NCBI GenBank assembly: GCA_017437125.1
Contig: JAFSBV010000001.1
Span: 1-64,000, forward strand
From: Bacteroidales bacterium
Lineage (GTDB): Bacteria > Bacteroidota > Bacteroidia > Bacteroidales > UBA932
Direction: 5' to 3'
Length of the DNA stretch: 64,000 nt
The notes beneath the pieces were generated by a model that saw only the letters and a program-made list of their open reading frames with translations, ran no database searches and was not told the origin of the DNA. Both the position numbers and the translations under genes were made by a program. This document shows positions 42,789 to 52,947 of this stretch, in pieces; within the stretch, counting starts at the first letter, position 1; every line of letters starts with the position of its first letter.

Positions 42789-43388
42789 TCACCACTTTTC
42801 GTAATGGATGTTCTCAGGCTTCCATTTGTCCTTAGGCTGCTCGTTTCCGGCAGGATGTCCTATCGGAATCGCGCAGAATGGCTGGACTGTTGAAGGAAGT
42901 CCGAGGAAATCGTGGAGCTTTGGATAAAGATCCTGATTAGGATATACTCCTGTCCATACGGCTCCGAGTCCCAGAGCTTCTGCAGCAAGAAGTATGTTCT
43001 GTGTCGCTGCCGCGCAGTCCTGCTGCCAGTAAGGATTCTCGTTTCCTCCCATCCATACGGTCTCGCCGCATACCACAATGGCAAGAGGAGCCTGTTTCAG
43101 CATCTTTGCATAAGGAAGGACCTCTGCCATGGCGTCAAGTCTTTCCCTTTCAGTCACTACCACGAATCTCCATGGCTGGAAATTGACTGCGGTAGGAGCT
43201 GCCATTCCGGCCCTGAGCATCTTCTCTACAGCTTCCTCAGATACCGGTTCGGAAGTATATTGGCGTACGCTCTTCCTGCTGTGGATGTTCTCGAGGACAG
43301 CATCGGCATTGCTGCCGGAATTGCAACATGAACTCATGGCGAATAATGTCAGTGCCGCTAAGGCGATTGTTCTGAAGATGTTTTTCAT
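42789..43388 (-). CDS. Exported nitroreductase-family lipoprotein
   Basis: A 199-residue FMN-dependent nitroreductase fold with an N-terminal lipoprotein signal (AALTLFAMSSCCNSGS; the Cys at about 21 is the likely lipidation site). FMN-binding patches are SRKSVRQY, APTAVNFQPWRFVVV and AAEALGLGAVWTGVYPN. Most nitroreductases are cytoplasmic, so export is unusual: a folded flavoprotein would need Tat or periplasmic assembly, and no twin-arginine motif is seen. The substrate is unknown. It lies 17 nt after glyA and is likely co-transcribed with it. Confidence 0.87.
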   Translation of the reverse strand: MKNIFRTIALAALTLFAMSSCCNSGSNADAVLENIHSRKSVRQYTSEPVSEEAVEKMLRAGMAAPTAVNFQPWRFVVVTERERLDAMAEVLPYAKMLKQAPLAIVVCGETVWMGGNENPYWQQDCAAATQNILLAAEALGLGAVWTGVYPNQDLYPKLHDFLGLPSTVQPFCAIPIGHPAGNEQPKDKWKPENIHYEKW

Positions 43389-43405
43389 AATTTATGTTTA
43401 AGGGA

Positions 43406-44734
43406 TCAGTATCTGTTGAGCGGCATTCCGTTGGTTTTCATGCGCACCTGCTTCCTTACGTTTGCAAGGACTTCCTCATATGCCTCACGGCCTTCTTCGG
43501 TCTTTCCTGCAATGAGGTCAAGATTCGAGGCGGCGTTTGTGAGAATCTGGTCTATAAGGTTCACGATGAACTCCATATCCTTCTCTACAAATCCGCGTGA
43601 AGTGATGGCAGGTGTGCCTACACGGATACCTGAAGTCTGGAAAGGAGTACGTGAGTCGAACGGAACCATGTTCTTGTTGACTGTTATGTCTGCCTTGCCA
43701 AGTTCCTTCTCGGCTACCTTACCTGTGAGTTCAGGGAACTTTGTGCGTAGGTCGATGAGCATGAGATGGTTGTCGGTACCGCCTGAAACGATCTTGTAAC
43801 CTCTTGATGCAAAGGCCTCTGCCATTGCCTGGGCATTGGATATCACCTGCTTCTGATATTCCTTGAATTCAGGCTGGAGGGCTTCATAGAATGAAACGGC
43901 CTTTGCTGCGATGCAGTGCTCGAGCGGTCCGCCCTGAACACCTGGGAATACGCTTGAGTTCAGGATCTGCGACATCTTCTTTACCACTCCCTTAGGAGTC
44001 TTGAGTCCCCAAGGATTATCGAAGTCCTTTCCGAGAAGGATGATTCCTCCGCGAGGGCCTCTGAGGGTCTTGTGTGTGGTAGAAGTCACGATATGTGCAT
44101 ATTTGACAGGATTGCTCAGGAGTCCGGCTGCAATGAGTCCTGCAGTATGCGCCATGTCTATCCAGAGGATGGCTCCCACCTTGTCTGCTATTTCACGCAT
44201 TCTTGCATAGTCCCACTCCCTTGAATAAGCGGAAGCACCACCGATGATGAGCTTCGGCTTGAATTCGAGAGCCCTCTGCTCCATCTGGTCGTAGTCGATC
44301 ATTCCAGTAGCCTCGCTGAGACCGTAAGCCACTGCATTGTAGAGTATTCCTGACATGTTCACAGGTGAACCGTGTGTAAGGTGTCCTCCATGTGCAAGGT
44401 CAAGTCCCATGAATGTTTCTCCCGGCTTGAGGCAGGCCATCATGACGGCCATGTTTGCCTGTGCACCGGAATGAGGCTGCACATTTGCGTATTCGGCTTC
44501 ATAAAGTTCGCAGAGACGGTCAATAGCCAGCTGCTCTATCTGGTCAACAACCTCGCATCCACCGTAATACCTGGCTCCCGGATAGCCTTCCGCATACTTG
44601 TTTGTGCAGATTGATCCAAGTGCAGTCAGCACCTGCTGGCTGACATAGTTTTCTGAAGCGATGAGCTCGATTCCGGAGGTCTGTCTGTCCTCTTCCTTCC
44701 TGATGAGGTTGAAAATCTGTAGATCCTGTTTCAT
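43406..44734 (-). CDS. glyA: Serine hydroxymethyltransferase
   Basis: A PLP enzyme that converts serine and tetrahydrofolate to glycine and 5,10-methylene-THF, the main source of one-carbon units. The PLP lysine lies in [15 protein letters not shown], and the N-terminal [15 protein letters not shown] and [15 protein letters not shown] blocks are canonical. The length is 442 residues. A promoter box lies 22 nt upstream. Confidence 0.97.
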   Translation of the reverse strand: MKQDLQIFNLIRKEEDRQTSGIELIASENYVSQQVLTALGSICTNKYAEGYPGARYYGGCEVVDQIEQLAIDRLCELYEAEYANVQPHSGAQANMAVMMACLKPGETFMGLDLAHGGHLTHGSPVNMSGILYNAVAYGLSEATGMIDYDQMEQRALEFKPKLIIGGASAYSREWDYARMREIADKVGAILWIDMAHTAGLIAAGLLSNPVKYAHIVTSTTHKTLRGPRGGIILLGKDFDNPWGLKTPKGVVKKMSQILNSSVFPGVQGGPLEHCIAAKAVSFYEALQPEFKEYQKQVISNAQAMAEAFASRGYKIVSGGTDNHLMLIDLRTKFPELTGKVAEKELGKADITVNKNMVPFDSRTPFQTSGIRVGTPAITSRGFVEKDMEFIVNLIDQILTNAASNLDLIAGKTEEGREAYEEVLANVRKQVRMKTNGMPLNRY

Positions 44735-44756
44735 AAATCATTGTTTAAGACGTATG

Positions 44757-44764
44757 CAAAAATA
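44757..44764 (-). promoter_or_regulatory. -7 promoter box for glyA
   Basis: The minus strand reads TATTTTTG, a consensus match 22 nt before the glyA ATG. Confidence 0.6.
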
Positions 44765-44783
44765 CTCATTTTTTTATTTTTAC

Positions 44784-44791
44784 TACCTTTG
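44784..44791 (+). promoter_or_regulatory. -7 promoter box for the SpoU methyltransferase gene
   Basis: TACCTTTG, a consensus match 23 nt before the ATG at 44815, divergent from the glyA box. Confidence 0.65.
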
Positions 44792-44814
44792 TGTTGATAA
44801 CTTTTTGGATTTAT

Positions 44815-45345
44815 ATGGGTAATCGCAAGCTTTTGAACATCGAACTCGGCAGAGTGTCGGCTGAAGAATACAAGGAACTGCCTGAAACAGGCCTTGTTGT
44901 GGTTCTTGACAACATACGCAGTGCTCATAATGTGGGCTCCGCATTCAGGACATCGGATTCATTCAAGATTGACAAGATATGGCTCTGCGGTATATGTGCC
45001 GTACCTCCATCAGCGGAAATCCATAAATCCGCACTCGGAGCGGAGGACAGTGTGGAATGGGAGCATGTCGATGATACTCTTGAGGCTGTACGTCGTCTTA
45101 AGGAGGCCGGATATACGGTCGTATGTGCCGAACAGACCGCATGTTCAGTCATGCTCGACGGCTTTGTACCGGAGAAGGGCAGGAAGTATGCAGTCGTGTT
45201 CGGAAATGAGGTGGCAGGTGTGCGTCAGGACGTGGTCGATGCCGCTGATTTCTGTCTGGAGATCCCTCAGTTCGGAACGAAGCATTCCCTGAATGTATCT
45301 GTCAGCGTCGGTGTCATCCTGTGGCACTTCAGAATGTTCAGATAA
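44815..45345 (+). CDS. SpoU/TrmH-family RNA 2'-O-methyltransferase
   Basis: A 176-residue SPOUT methyltransferase. The three family motifs are present: NIRSAHNVGSAFRTSD (motif 1, about residues 29-44), VVFGNEVAGVRQDVVDAAD (motif 2) and IPQFGTKHSLNVSVSVGVIL (motif 3). The protein is close to a minimal catalytic domain without an added RNA-binding domain, so the tRNA or rRNA target cannot be named. The ATG at 44815 is preferred because eight residues upstream overlap the promoter. The 3' end overlaps the convergent DUF819 gene by 8 bp. Confidence 0.9.
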   Translation: MGNRKLLNIELGRVSAEEYKELPETGLVVVLDNIRSAHNVGSAFRTSDSFKIDKIWLCGICAVPPSAEIHKSALGAEDSVEWEHVDDTLEAVRRLKEAGYTVVCAEQTACSVMLDGFVPEKGRKYAVVFGNEVAGVRQDVVDAADFCLEIPQFGTKHSLNVSVSVGVILWHFRMFR

Positions 45346-46504
45346 GACTCAGCAGCTGACTTATCAGGAAACCGAGGTAGTTGCCGACGGCGTAACCTAT
45401 CACGCCGATGGTAAGGCCCGGAATGAGGACGTCCTTGTTCTTCATGGCAGCAGCCATCATCGGGACGAAAGGCGGAGAATTGATGAATGTCACAGAAGAT
45501 ATCACCATCATGTCCGAATCGATCCTGAATATCTTTGCAAATATGATCTGAAGAAGGAGGGAACCGAACACCGCCACAAGAAGGTAGCCCAGCAGACCGA
45601 TGCCTCCTACAAAGTCAAGCTTGCTCAGATCGGCCATCGAAGCCACCACGATACAGAATATATATATGAAGTACATTCCTATGTCATAACTGTATTTCAT
45701 CTTCCTGACAGGTCTGATGAACGAACACGCTATGCCCAAGGTGGTGAGCATGAGGATGAATACGGTCATGAACATCGACTCTGGAAGGAGCAGTGCACAT
45801 CCGGCTGACACTCCCACTATCACTATTGTAAGTCCCAGCAGCTGTCCGGCCTGGGCCATTCCCTTGCGTGTGAACAGTCCTTTGTATGGGTTTTCGTTTT
45901 CCTTGTCTATCTCTTTCTGCAGACTTTCCTCATCTTCTTTCGTGAACTTGTGCGAATCGTTCGGCAGGAAGCTCCGGAACAGCCTTATTCCTATTGCAAG
46001 CAGGAAGGAAAGGTAAAGGAAGCTGACAAGAATGTCATATGAATTGATCATTATATAGGTCTCGTCATCGACGCCCAGCATCGTCTTGAGAGCCGCCAGA
46101 TTGATGGTTCCTCCGGTATATACTCCTGTCAGCATTCCGCCTATCATAGCTCCTTCCGGCAGGTTCTTGCCGAAGATCAGATAACCTATGATCACTGCGG
46201 TCGCTACGGAAATCATTCCTGTTATCAAGGCAAGAATCTGCGAACGGGCGCCGTTGAGGTTGAATTTACATCCGAAGAGCATCAGCGGAATCGCCAGAGG
46301 GACCATTGCGTTTGACAGGAGATCCTGGACGGCGGGAAGCTGCTGAGGCATAAGCCCGATATTTCCTATTATTATGCCGAGTCCGTAAAGAAGCAGAACG
46401 GGGCCTATCTTTCCAAGAAAGCTGAATCTGCGGCAGAGCTTCAGGACTCCTGCCGGAATGAGGCAGAAGGCAGCAATAAGAATTATCGTGTTCAAAGTTC
46501 CCAT
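45338..46504 (-). CDS. DUF819-family integral membrane protein
   Basis: A 388-residue inner-membrane protein with about ten or eleven hydrophobic helices. It resembles the DUF819 (YjcL-like) family of unknown transport function; PLAIPLMLFGCKFNLNGAR and GGMLTGVYTGGTINLAALK are characteristic. A charged cytoplasmic loop (KFTKEDEESLQKEIDKENE) separates two halves that look like an internal repeat, suggesting a transporter fold. It is probably a single gene with its own promoter; its 3' end meets the SpoU gene. Confidence 0.85.
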   Translation of the reverse strand: MGTLNTIILIAAFCLIPAGVLKLCRRFSFLGKIGPVLLLYGLGIIIGNIGLMPQQLPAVQDLLSNAMVPLAIPLMLFGCKFNLNGARSQILALITGMISVATAVIIGYLIFGKNLPEGAMIGGMLTGVYTGGTINLAALKTMLGVDDETYIMINSYDILVSFLYLSFLLAIGIRLFRSFLPNDSHKFTKEDEESLQKEIDKENENPYKGLFTRKGMAQAGQLLGLTIVIVGVSAGCALLLPESMFMTVFILMLTTLGIACSFIRPVRKMKYSYDIGMYFIYIFCIVVASMADLSKLDFVGGIGLLGYLLVAVFGSLLLQIIFAKIFRIDSDMMVISSVTFINSPPFVPMMAAAMKNKDVLIPGLTIGVIGYAVGNYLGFLISQLLSLI

Positions 46505-46524
46505 GACAAAATCTTTTATGTCTG

Positions 46525-46532
46525 CAAAAATA
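46525..46532 (-). promoter_or_regulatory. -7 promoter box for the DUF819 gene
   Basis: The minus strand reads TATTTTTG, a consensus match 20 nt before the ATG at 46504. Confidence 0.55.
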
Positions 46533-46584
46533 CGATTTTATATGTCAGATCATTCGGACAGATACCGTTTTTTTTTGAATAATG

Positions 46585-46597
46585 TGACAAAATGTCA
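46585..46597. promoter_or_regulatory. Palindrome upstream of the groES promoter, candidate operator
   Basis: TGACA-AAA-TGTCA is a perfect 5+5 bp inverted repeat centred about 40 bp upstream of the groES -7 box. Another TGTC/GACA pair lies at 46543-46560. It is neither the CIRCE sequence nor a known site that can be named with certainty. Its place fits an operator or activator site for heat-shock control. Confidence 0.45.
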
Positions 46598-46627
46598 GTA
46601 TTGGGTGAATGGCATTTCTTTTGCCCT

Positions 46628-46635
46628 TATATTTG
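46628..46635 (+). promoter_or_regulatory. -7 promoter box for groES-groEL
   Basis: TATATTTG, a consensus match 40 nt before the groES ATG. The palindrome TGACA-AAA-TGTCA lies just upstream. Confidence 0.65.
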
Positions 46636-46675
46636 CAGTTCTATTCAAGAAACAACAGAAAAAACATAAAGAATC

Positions 46676-46942
46676 ATGATCAGACCATTAGCAGACAGAG
46701 TCGTGATCGAGCCGAAAGCGGCCGAGACTCAGACAGCATCAGGACTTTATATTCCTGACACAGCAAAGGAGAAACCACAGCAGGGCACAGTAGTGGCTGC
46801 CGGACCTGGCAAAAAGGACGAGCCGATGGAAGTGAAAGTCGGTGATGTCGTGATTTACGGAAAATATGCCGGCACAGAGGTTTCTGTAGAGGGCAAGGAC
46901 TATCTCATCATGAAGCAGTCCGATATTCTGGCAATACTTTGA
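46676..46942 (+). CDS. groES: Co-chaperonin GroES
   Basis: An 88-residue co-chaperonin that caps the GroEL cage. [16 protein letters not shown], the mobile-loop region [20 protein letters not shown] and the KYAGTEV roof region are standard. It is followed by groEL after 39 nt in the usual bicistronic operon. Confidence 0.97.
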   Translation: MIRPLADRVVIEPKAAETQTASGLYIPDTAKEKPQQGTVVAAGPGKKDEPMEVKVGDVVIYGKYAGTEVSVEGKDYLIMKQSDILAIL

Positions 46943-46963
46943 TGATCCTGTCGTTAAACATGA

Positions 46964-48610
<1,647 letters not shown>

Positions 48611-48633
48611 TCTTACAGTTTGCAAAAAAAATG

Positions 48634-48675
48634 ACGTTGCAGATTTTCAGTATGATGAATCTGCAACGTTTTTTT
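48634..48675 (+). terminator. Strong intrinsic terminator after groEL
   Basis: A perfect 12-bp stem (ACGTTGCAGATT with AATCTGCAACGT) and 12-nt loop run into seven T. Confidence 0.95.
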
Positions 48676-48676
48676 A

Positions 48677-48684
48677 TATATTTG
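48677..48684 (+). promoter_or_regulatory. -7 promoter box for the outer-membrane protein and BACON lipoprotein pair
   Basis: TATATTTG immediately follows the groEL terminator T run and lies 19 nt before the ATG at 48704, so terminator and promoter abut. Confidence 0.6.
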
Positions 48685-48703
48685 TGCAATAGAGTATAAG
48701 ACA

Positions 48704-49708
48704 ATGAAACGGATAGTAACTTTTTTTCTTTTTATTGCCTTTACGTTTGTTTGTGCAGCACAGAACGAACGTGTCCTGAAAGGTCTTGTCTATGGTGAGA
48801 ATGGCGGGCCGCTGGCAGGTGCGTCAGTATATGCCGTAGGAACAGAACTGTCAGCCAAGACCGATACGGCAGGCAGGTTTACCATATCGGTTCCGCATTC
48901 TGTGAACGACTTGCGGGCAGAGTGTCCTGGATATCATATCCTTGTTCAGGAGATTGACGGCTCCTTTATGGTGTTTAAGATGAAGCTTGATGAGAAATAT
49001 GCGTCCAGGGCATATGAATATGCGTCTATCGAGGCCAGACTTGCGCATAATAAGGAGAAGAGTGTGGCTGATGCAGCGAAAGCTAAGGTCAGGAATGAGA
49101 AAAATGCAAAGAAAAGGAAGCTGGACTCCTTGTATAATCTGGAGTATAAGAATATCGGATTGGTTCACTCTGTGGAAATATCATATGGATATCAGCTGGC
49201 TAAAGGTGAAGTGGCCTACAAGAATCTCGGCTTCAGGGAGTATGGCAGCCTGCACCCTGTGGAGCTGGACTATACATTATCTTATAGATTTCATAATTTC
49301 TTTTCATTGGGAATCGGTACCGGAGTCCAATATCAGCTTGTGAATCTTTGCAAATATCCTGATGTATTTGATCCGAGCTACGACGGATATGAAGACTTCA
49401 CACCTGTCAATGTTCCTGTGTTCCTGAACATTAAATCATATCTGACCAGAGGAAGCTGGCAGCCATTGGTGTCTGTATCTGCAGGAATCTATTGTCCCAA
49501 CCTGGAGGGGATGGCAGACGTAGGAATCGGCTTGAACTATCGTTTGAACAGGACATCGAATATATATTTCCTCTTTTCCGTAAGAACAACTCCATATGGA
49601 GATTTCCGTCAATACAAATCAAGTGTGATCGGTGGAGAAAGGGATTTCTCTGTATATTATACGGGAGTGGCGTGGACTCCTTCATTCAAGTTAGGTTTCA
49701 CCTTTTAA
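48704..49708 (+). CDS. Outer-membrane protein with N-terminal carboxypeptidase-regulatory-like domain
   Basis: A 334-residue exported protein of unknown function. The signal peptide MKRIVTFFLFIAFTFVCAAQ is followed by a carboxypeptidase D regulatory-like (CarboxypepD_reg) beta-sandwich at about residues 22-95 (LKGLVYGENGGPLAGASVYA, then DTAGRFTI). Next come a Lys/Ala-rich helical segment (about 105-145) and a C-terminal region of alternating strands ending LGFTF, as in outer-membrane barrels. There is no TonB box or plug domain, so it is not a TonB-dependent receptor. It lies 7 nt upstream of the BACON lipoprotein and probably works with it. Confidence 0.75.
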   Translation: MKRIVTFFLFIAFTFVCAAQNERVLKGLVYGENGGPLAGASVYAVGTELSAKTDTAGRFTISVPHSVNDLRAECPGYHILVQEIDGSFMVFKMKLDEKYASRAYEYASIEARLAHNKEKSVADAAKAKVRNEKNAKKRKLDSLYNLEYKNIGLVHSVEISYGYQLAKGEVAYKNLGFREYGSLHPVELDYTLSYRFHNFFSLGIGTGVQYQLVNLCKYPDVFDPSYDGYEDFTPVNVPVFLNIKSYLTRGSWQPLVSVSAGIYCPNLEGMADVGIGLNYRLNRTSNIYFLFSVRTTPYGDFRQYKSSVIGGERDFSVYYTGVAWTPSFKLGFTF

Positions 49709-49715
49709 ATGAGGC

Positions 49716-51395
49716 ATGAAAATGAAGAAGTTAATATTGGCATTGTTTCTTTTCCCGCTGGTTCTGTCTTGTGTCCGGCAGATGGAAGAGATGGAATCAA
49801 CCAGGATAGCCGGTACCTGGGCTGTGGTTGATGAAAACGATATCGCCTCAAGGTTTTTTGTCTTTGATAATGGCTATCTTCATGAATATAAGTCTGTTAA
49901 TGGATACTTTGTGAGGGATCAGATCCTGTGGGGAACCGAGAGATTTCCATTCAATGGCGGTGATGAGTACAGATATTCATTTCAGGACGGAGTCATACAT
50001 TACCGGAATTATTATAAAGACGTACATACCGCTCTGGTACTTGAAGGCAATGAAATGAGACTGGGAGAGGACAGGTGTTTACGGGTAAGGGAGACAGACA
50101 AGTCATTCTACTCGACAATCGTTCTGTCAGAGGCAAACAAGCTGAATTTCCACGCTGGAGGTGAGGATGTGGAATGGGATTTCATTATTGAAAATCCTGT
50201 TGATGGTTTTGAACTTGTGGTCGCGGAAGCTCCTGTGTGGTGTGACGGGGCAGAAGGTGTAAGAGTTGAGGATGGCAAGATCTGTTTCTCTGTGCCGCCG
50301 GGTACGGAAACGCTTGAAGGCAAGTTCGTTTTTTCCTATCTCTCTGCAGAGGATGTGGTGGTTGATGTGAAGATGAGTGCTCCTGAAATCATTCTTGATG
50401 AAACAAGCGGTATCTTGGACTACAATCAGGCTTCATATTCGTTCGGGTATAAGATAAAGAACAGGATTGAAGGAGTTCAGGTGGAAATTGAATATGATGC
50501 GGATTGGATAACAGCTGTAGAAGATGACGGCAGTTCGATAACATATTCTGTGACGACAAATGCAAGCGGGGCCTATCGCTCTGCCCGCATCGCTCTCATT
50601 TATTCCGGTATCAGAGCTGAATATGAGATCGGACAGGAGTATGCACGAACAAAGGTGATGCTGGATAAGCCTTCGGAAATAGTGAAGTTCAATGCTGCCG
50701 CCTATTCGTTCGCCTATGAGATAATTGATGAATTGGAATGGGTTCAGCTTCAGATTGAAGTGGATTCTGACTGGATTACGGATGTAAAGGATAATGGAGG
50801 AGTGATCACTTATTCTGTGACTGAGAACAACAGCGGATCCGCCCGTACCGGTCGTATCAAGCTTACTTATGGCAGTTCGACAAGAATATTTGCGATTACA
50901 CAGTCATATTCGCGTGGCTATTCATCCTGGATCGGGGACTGGACTTTCACTGGCGCGGATGGATTTGCTCAGACTGTGACGTTTTTGCCGAGAGTTGCTG
51001 ACAAATCATTCTCGATGATCGGTTTTCTCGGACTGCCGGCAGATAAATCGATTGCCGTACAATGGGATGAAGAGAATCAGGTATGGAATATTGCCAGTCA
51101 GTATTTAGGCAGACTGACTGTCCCGAGCGGATGGGAGGGTGACGCATGGCTGTATGGAGCAGGTGATGGAAAGTACATTACCAAGACAGATATACCTATA
51201 TGTACAGGTGGCATATACAAGGATGGCAGCTATGTAGCGGTTGCTTGTGAAGAATTCATACCTGAACCTTACAATTACCTCTTTAAACCGACAACTATGA
51301 TCGTTATTGCGGAAAAGGCTTATGATAATCAGGTATATGTCTATCGGGAAGACACTCTGAACTTTCCGTTTACCATTACCCGCGCAGGTGAATGA
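49716..51395 (+). CDS. BACON-domain surface lipoprotein
   Basis: A 559-residue lipoprotein with lipobox LVLSC (C19). Residues about 230-320 and 325-410 are two tandem BACON-like Ig domains; each ends with a line of the type YSVTxNxSGxxRxxRIxLxY followed by xxxQxYxR. A more divergent unit may precede them at about 130-225. BACON domains occur in Bacteroidetes carbohydrate-binding and surface proteins. The C-terminal 150 residues (from YSSWIGDWTFTGADGFAQ) are an unrecognised beta-rich domain. The ligand is unknown. A second Met at residue 3 is a possible start. A large hairpin follows the gene. Confidence 0.8.
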   Translation: MKMKKLILALFLFPLVLSCVRQMEEMESTRIAGTWAVVDENDIASRFFVFDNGYLHEYKSVNGYFVRDQILWGTERFPFNGGDEYRYSFQDGVIHYRNYYKDVHTALVLEGNEMRLGEDRCLRVRETDKSFYSTIVLSEANKLNFHAGGEDVEWDFIIENPVDGFELVVAEAPVWCDGAEGVRVEDGKICFSVPPGTETLEGKFVFSYLSAEDVVVDVKMSAPEIILDETSGILDYNQASYSFGYKIKNRIEGVQVEIEYDADWITAVEDDGSSITYSVTTNASGAYRSARIALIYSGIRAEYEIGQEYARTKVMLDKPSEIVKFNAAAYSFAYEIIDELEWVQLQIEVDSDWITDVKDNGGVITYSVTENNSGSARTGRIKLTYGSSTRIFAITQSYSRGYSSWIGDWTFTGADGFAQTVTFLPRVADKSFSMIGFLGLPADKSIAVQWDEENQVWNIASQYLGRLTVPSGWEGDAWLYGAGDGKYITKTDIPICTGGIYKDGSYVAVACEEFIPEPYNYLFKPTTMIVIAEKAYDNQVYVYREDTLNFPFTITRAGE

Positions 51396-51421
51396 CATAT
51401 GAATCAGGTGATTGAATAAGA

Positions 51422-51450
51422 AAAGCGGCAGTCGATCCGACTGCCGCTTT
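51422..51450. terminator. Bidirectional terminator between the BACON gene and rpsT
   Basis: A perfect 13-bp stem (AAAGCGGCAGTCG with CGACTGCCGCTTT) with a 3-nt loop serves two convergent genes. Its A and T tails give short U runs in both directions. Confidence 0.85.
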
Positions 51451-51484
51451 CAGGCTATAAGAGACCCTTAAAGGGAACCTTTCA

Positions 51485-51739
51485 TTATGAAAGTTTATTG
51501 ATATAAACTGCGATACCGCTCTTGAGGTTTGCAGCTTTGTTCTTGTGGATAACGCCGATCTTAGCGAGCTTGTCGATCATTGCATAGACCTTTGGTGCGT
51601 TAGCCTCGGCTGCTGTCTTGTCGGTTGTGTTTCGAATCGCACGGATTGCGTTTCTTGTAGTCTTTGCATAATACTTATTATGCAATCTGCGCCTTTCGCT
51701 CTGGCGATAGCGCTTGTCTGCTGATGCGTGGTTTGCCAT
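51485..51739 (-). CDS. rpsT: 30S ribosomal protein S20
   Basis: An 84-residue S20 of standard length, a primary 16S rRNA-binding protein. The Arg/Lys-rich N-terminus ([22 protein letters not shown]) and the [16 protein letters not shown] tail are recognisable. It lies 26 nt after tRNA-Glu in the same direction with no promoter box between them, so both probably share the promoter at 51867-51874. Confidence 0.94.
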   Translation of the reverse strand: MANHASADKRYRQSERRRLHNKYYAKTTRNAIRAIRNTTDKTAAEANAPKVYAMIDKLAKIGVIHKNKAANLKSGIAVYINKLS

Positions 51740-51765
51740 TGTTTTTATTTTTTATATTTTCTTAG

Positions 51766-51837
51766 TAGTCGGTAGGGGAATCGAACCCCTCTTGCAAGAA
51801 TGAAAATCTTGAGTCCTAACCGATAGACGAACCGACC
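51766..51837 (-). tRNA. tRNA-Glu (anticodon TTC)
   Basis: A 72-nt cloverleaf read on the minus strand. Acceptor GGTCGGT pairs with ACCGACT (G-T at the first pair) and the discriminator is A. The anticodon stem-loop CAAGA-TTTTCAT-TCTTG gives anticodon TTC. The T-arm is GAGGGGTTCGATTCCCCT. CCA is not encoded. It reads GAA and GAG codons. Confidence 0.95.
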
Positions 51838-51866
51838 AAACTGACCATTTTTTACAAATGGGAGTG

Positions 51867-51874
51867 CAAAGGTA
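51867..51874 (-). promoter_or_regulatory. -7 promoter box for tRNA-Glu and rpsT
   Basis: The minus strand reads TACCTTTG, a full consensus match about 30 nt before the tRNA 5' end. Confidence 0.65.
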
Positions 51875-51906
51875 AGAATTATTTTTTAATAGACAAAATA
51901 TTTTTG

Positions 51907-52929
51907 TTATTTTCTGCCTTCAGTTTCTTCCTCTTTCCACTCGAATGAGTAAAGAACGGACTCTATCTGTCTGAGATACTGTCTCTTGTCATACTTCGGA
52001 GCATATACGAAAGCAAGCATCACGATCATGTCTTTTCCGTCCTTGCTGTAGAATGCATGGGCAACAAACGGGCCTCCCATGAAGTCGTTGTGTACCTCCC
52101 AAAGCCCTCTGATCTCTGCAAATCCGTGTCCCTTGTAGTTCATGTAGGTAATCGATGGGGCGATTACAGGGGCGATTGTCATATATGTATTTTCAAACAT
52201 TCCCGGAACGTTCTTCTGAAGCATCGCGTTGATGTTTGTGGTGAGGCTCTCCCTGCTCATCATGTCTTCTCCGTCCACAACAGGATACTTGAATATGAGG
52301 ATGCTTTGCTGAGTGTCCTGTGGAGCGTATGTGACCCAGATGAAGTCGCTGGTCCTGCTCTTGATCTTGTAGCCGGAAGGGAAATGTGGAGATCCTCCGA
52401 ATATGTCAGTGATGACCGGAGCTATGGAGAGTTCTTCATATTTCTTTGTATTGGAGATCACACGGTCTCTTTCGGCCTGCTCCAGTGTGGTTATTATCTT
52501 TCTGCTGTTTTCCTTGATCAGGGCTACTGCGGTGTCGGAATCAGGTGCGTTTACACTGATGACGCACTGAGGGGCAGCCCAGACATTCTGCCTGATCACT
52601 ACGCCTGGTTCTGTGACATCGCTGCCGACATTGATGATGATGATGTTTCTGTGGATCTGGAACATGTTGTTGAATCCGCTCGGAGCCACGTCAACGAGAG
52701 TATATAGCGGTTCTGCCTGAGGTAGGAACGGACAGTCTGCCGCAAGTGTGTCGCGGAGGGTGATTCCTATGTCGCCTTCCCATTCGCTCTTGTCGAGGAC
52801 GATGATCACCTCGCCTGCCTTTCCGCTGATGTTGGGGAGAAGGGCTTTCTTTCTTTTCTCTTCACTGCATGATGCCAAGGTCATGACTGTCATTGCAGCC
52901 AGAGCCAGATATGTCAGGATTCGTTTCAT
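51907..52929 (-). CDS. DUF4837-family lipoprotein
   Basis: A 340-residue lipoprotein (lipobox MTLASC, C21) of the Bacteroidetes DUF4837 family, whose function is unknown. Characteristic stretches are GKAGEVIIVLDKSEWEGD, NNMFQIHRNIII and IKSRTSDFIWVTYAPQDT. It is the last gene of an M23-dxr-rseP-DUF4837 run. This conserved neighbourhood suggests an envelope role. The stop is only about 70 nt past the tRNA-Glu promoter region, and no terminator hairpin is visible between. Confidence 0.87.
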   Translation of the reverse strand: MKRILTYLALAAMTVMTLASCSEEKRKKALLPNISGKAGEVIIVLDKSEWEGDIGITLRDTLAADCPFLPQAEPLYTLVDVAPSGFNNMFQIHRNIIIINVGSDVTEPGVVIRQNVWAAPQCVISVNAPDSDTAVALIKENSRKIITTLEQAERDRVISNTKKYEELSIAPVITDIFGGSPHFPSGYKIKSRTSDFIWVTYAPQDTQQSILIFKYPVVDGEDMMSRESLTTNINAMLQKNVPGMFENTYMTIAPVIAPSITYMNYKGHGFAEIRGLWEVHNDFMGGPFVAHAFYSKDGKDMIVMLAFVYAPKYDKRQYLRQIESVLYSFEWKEEETEGRK

Positions 52930-52947
52930 GGTATGATTATTAATTGG

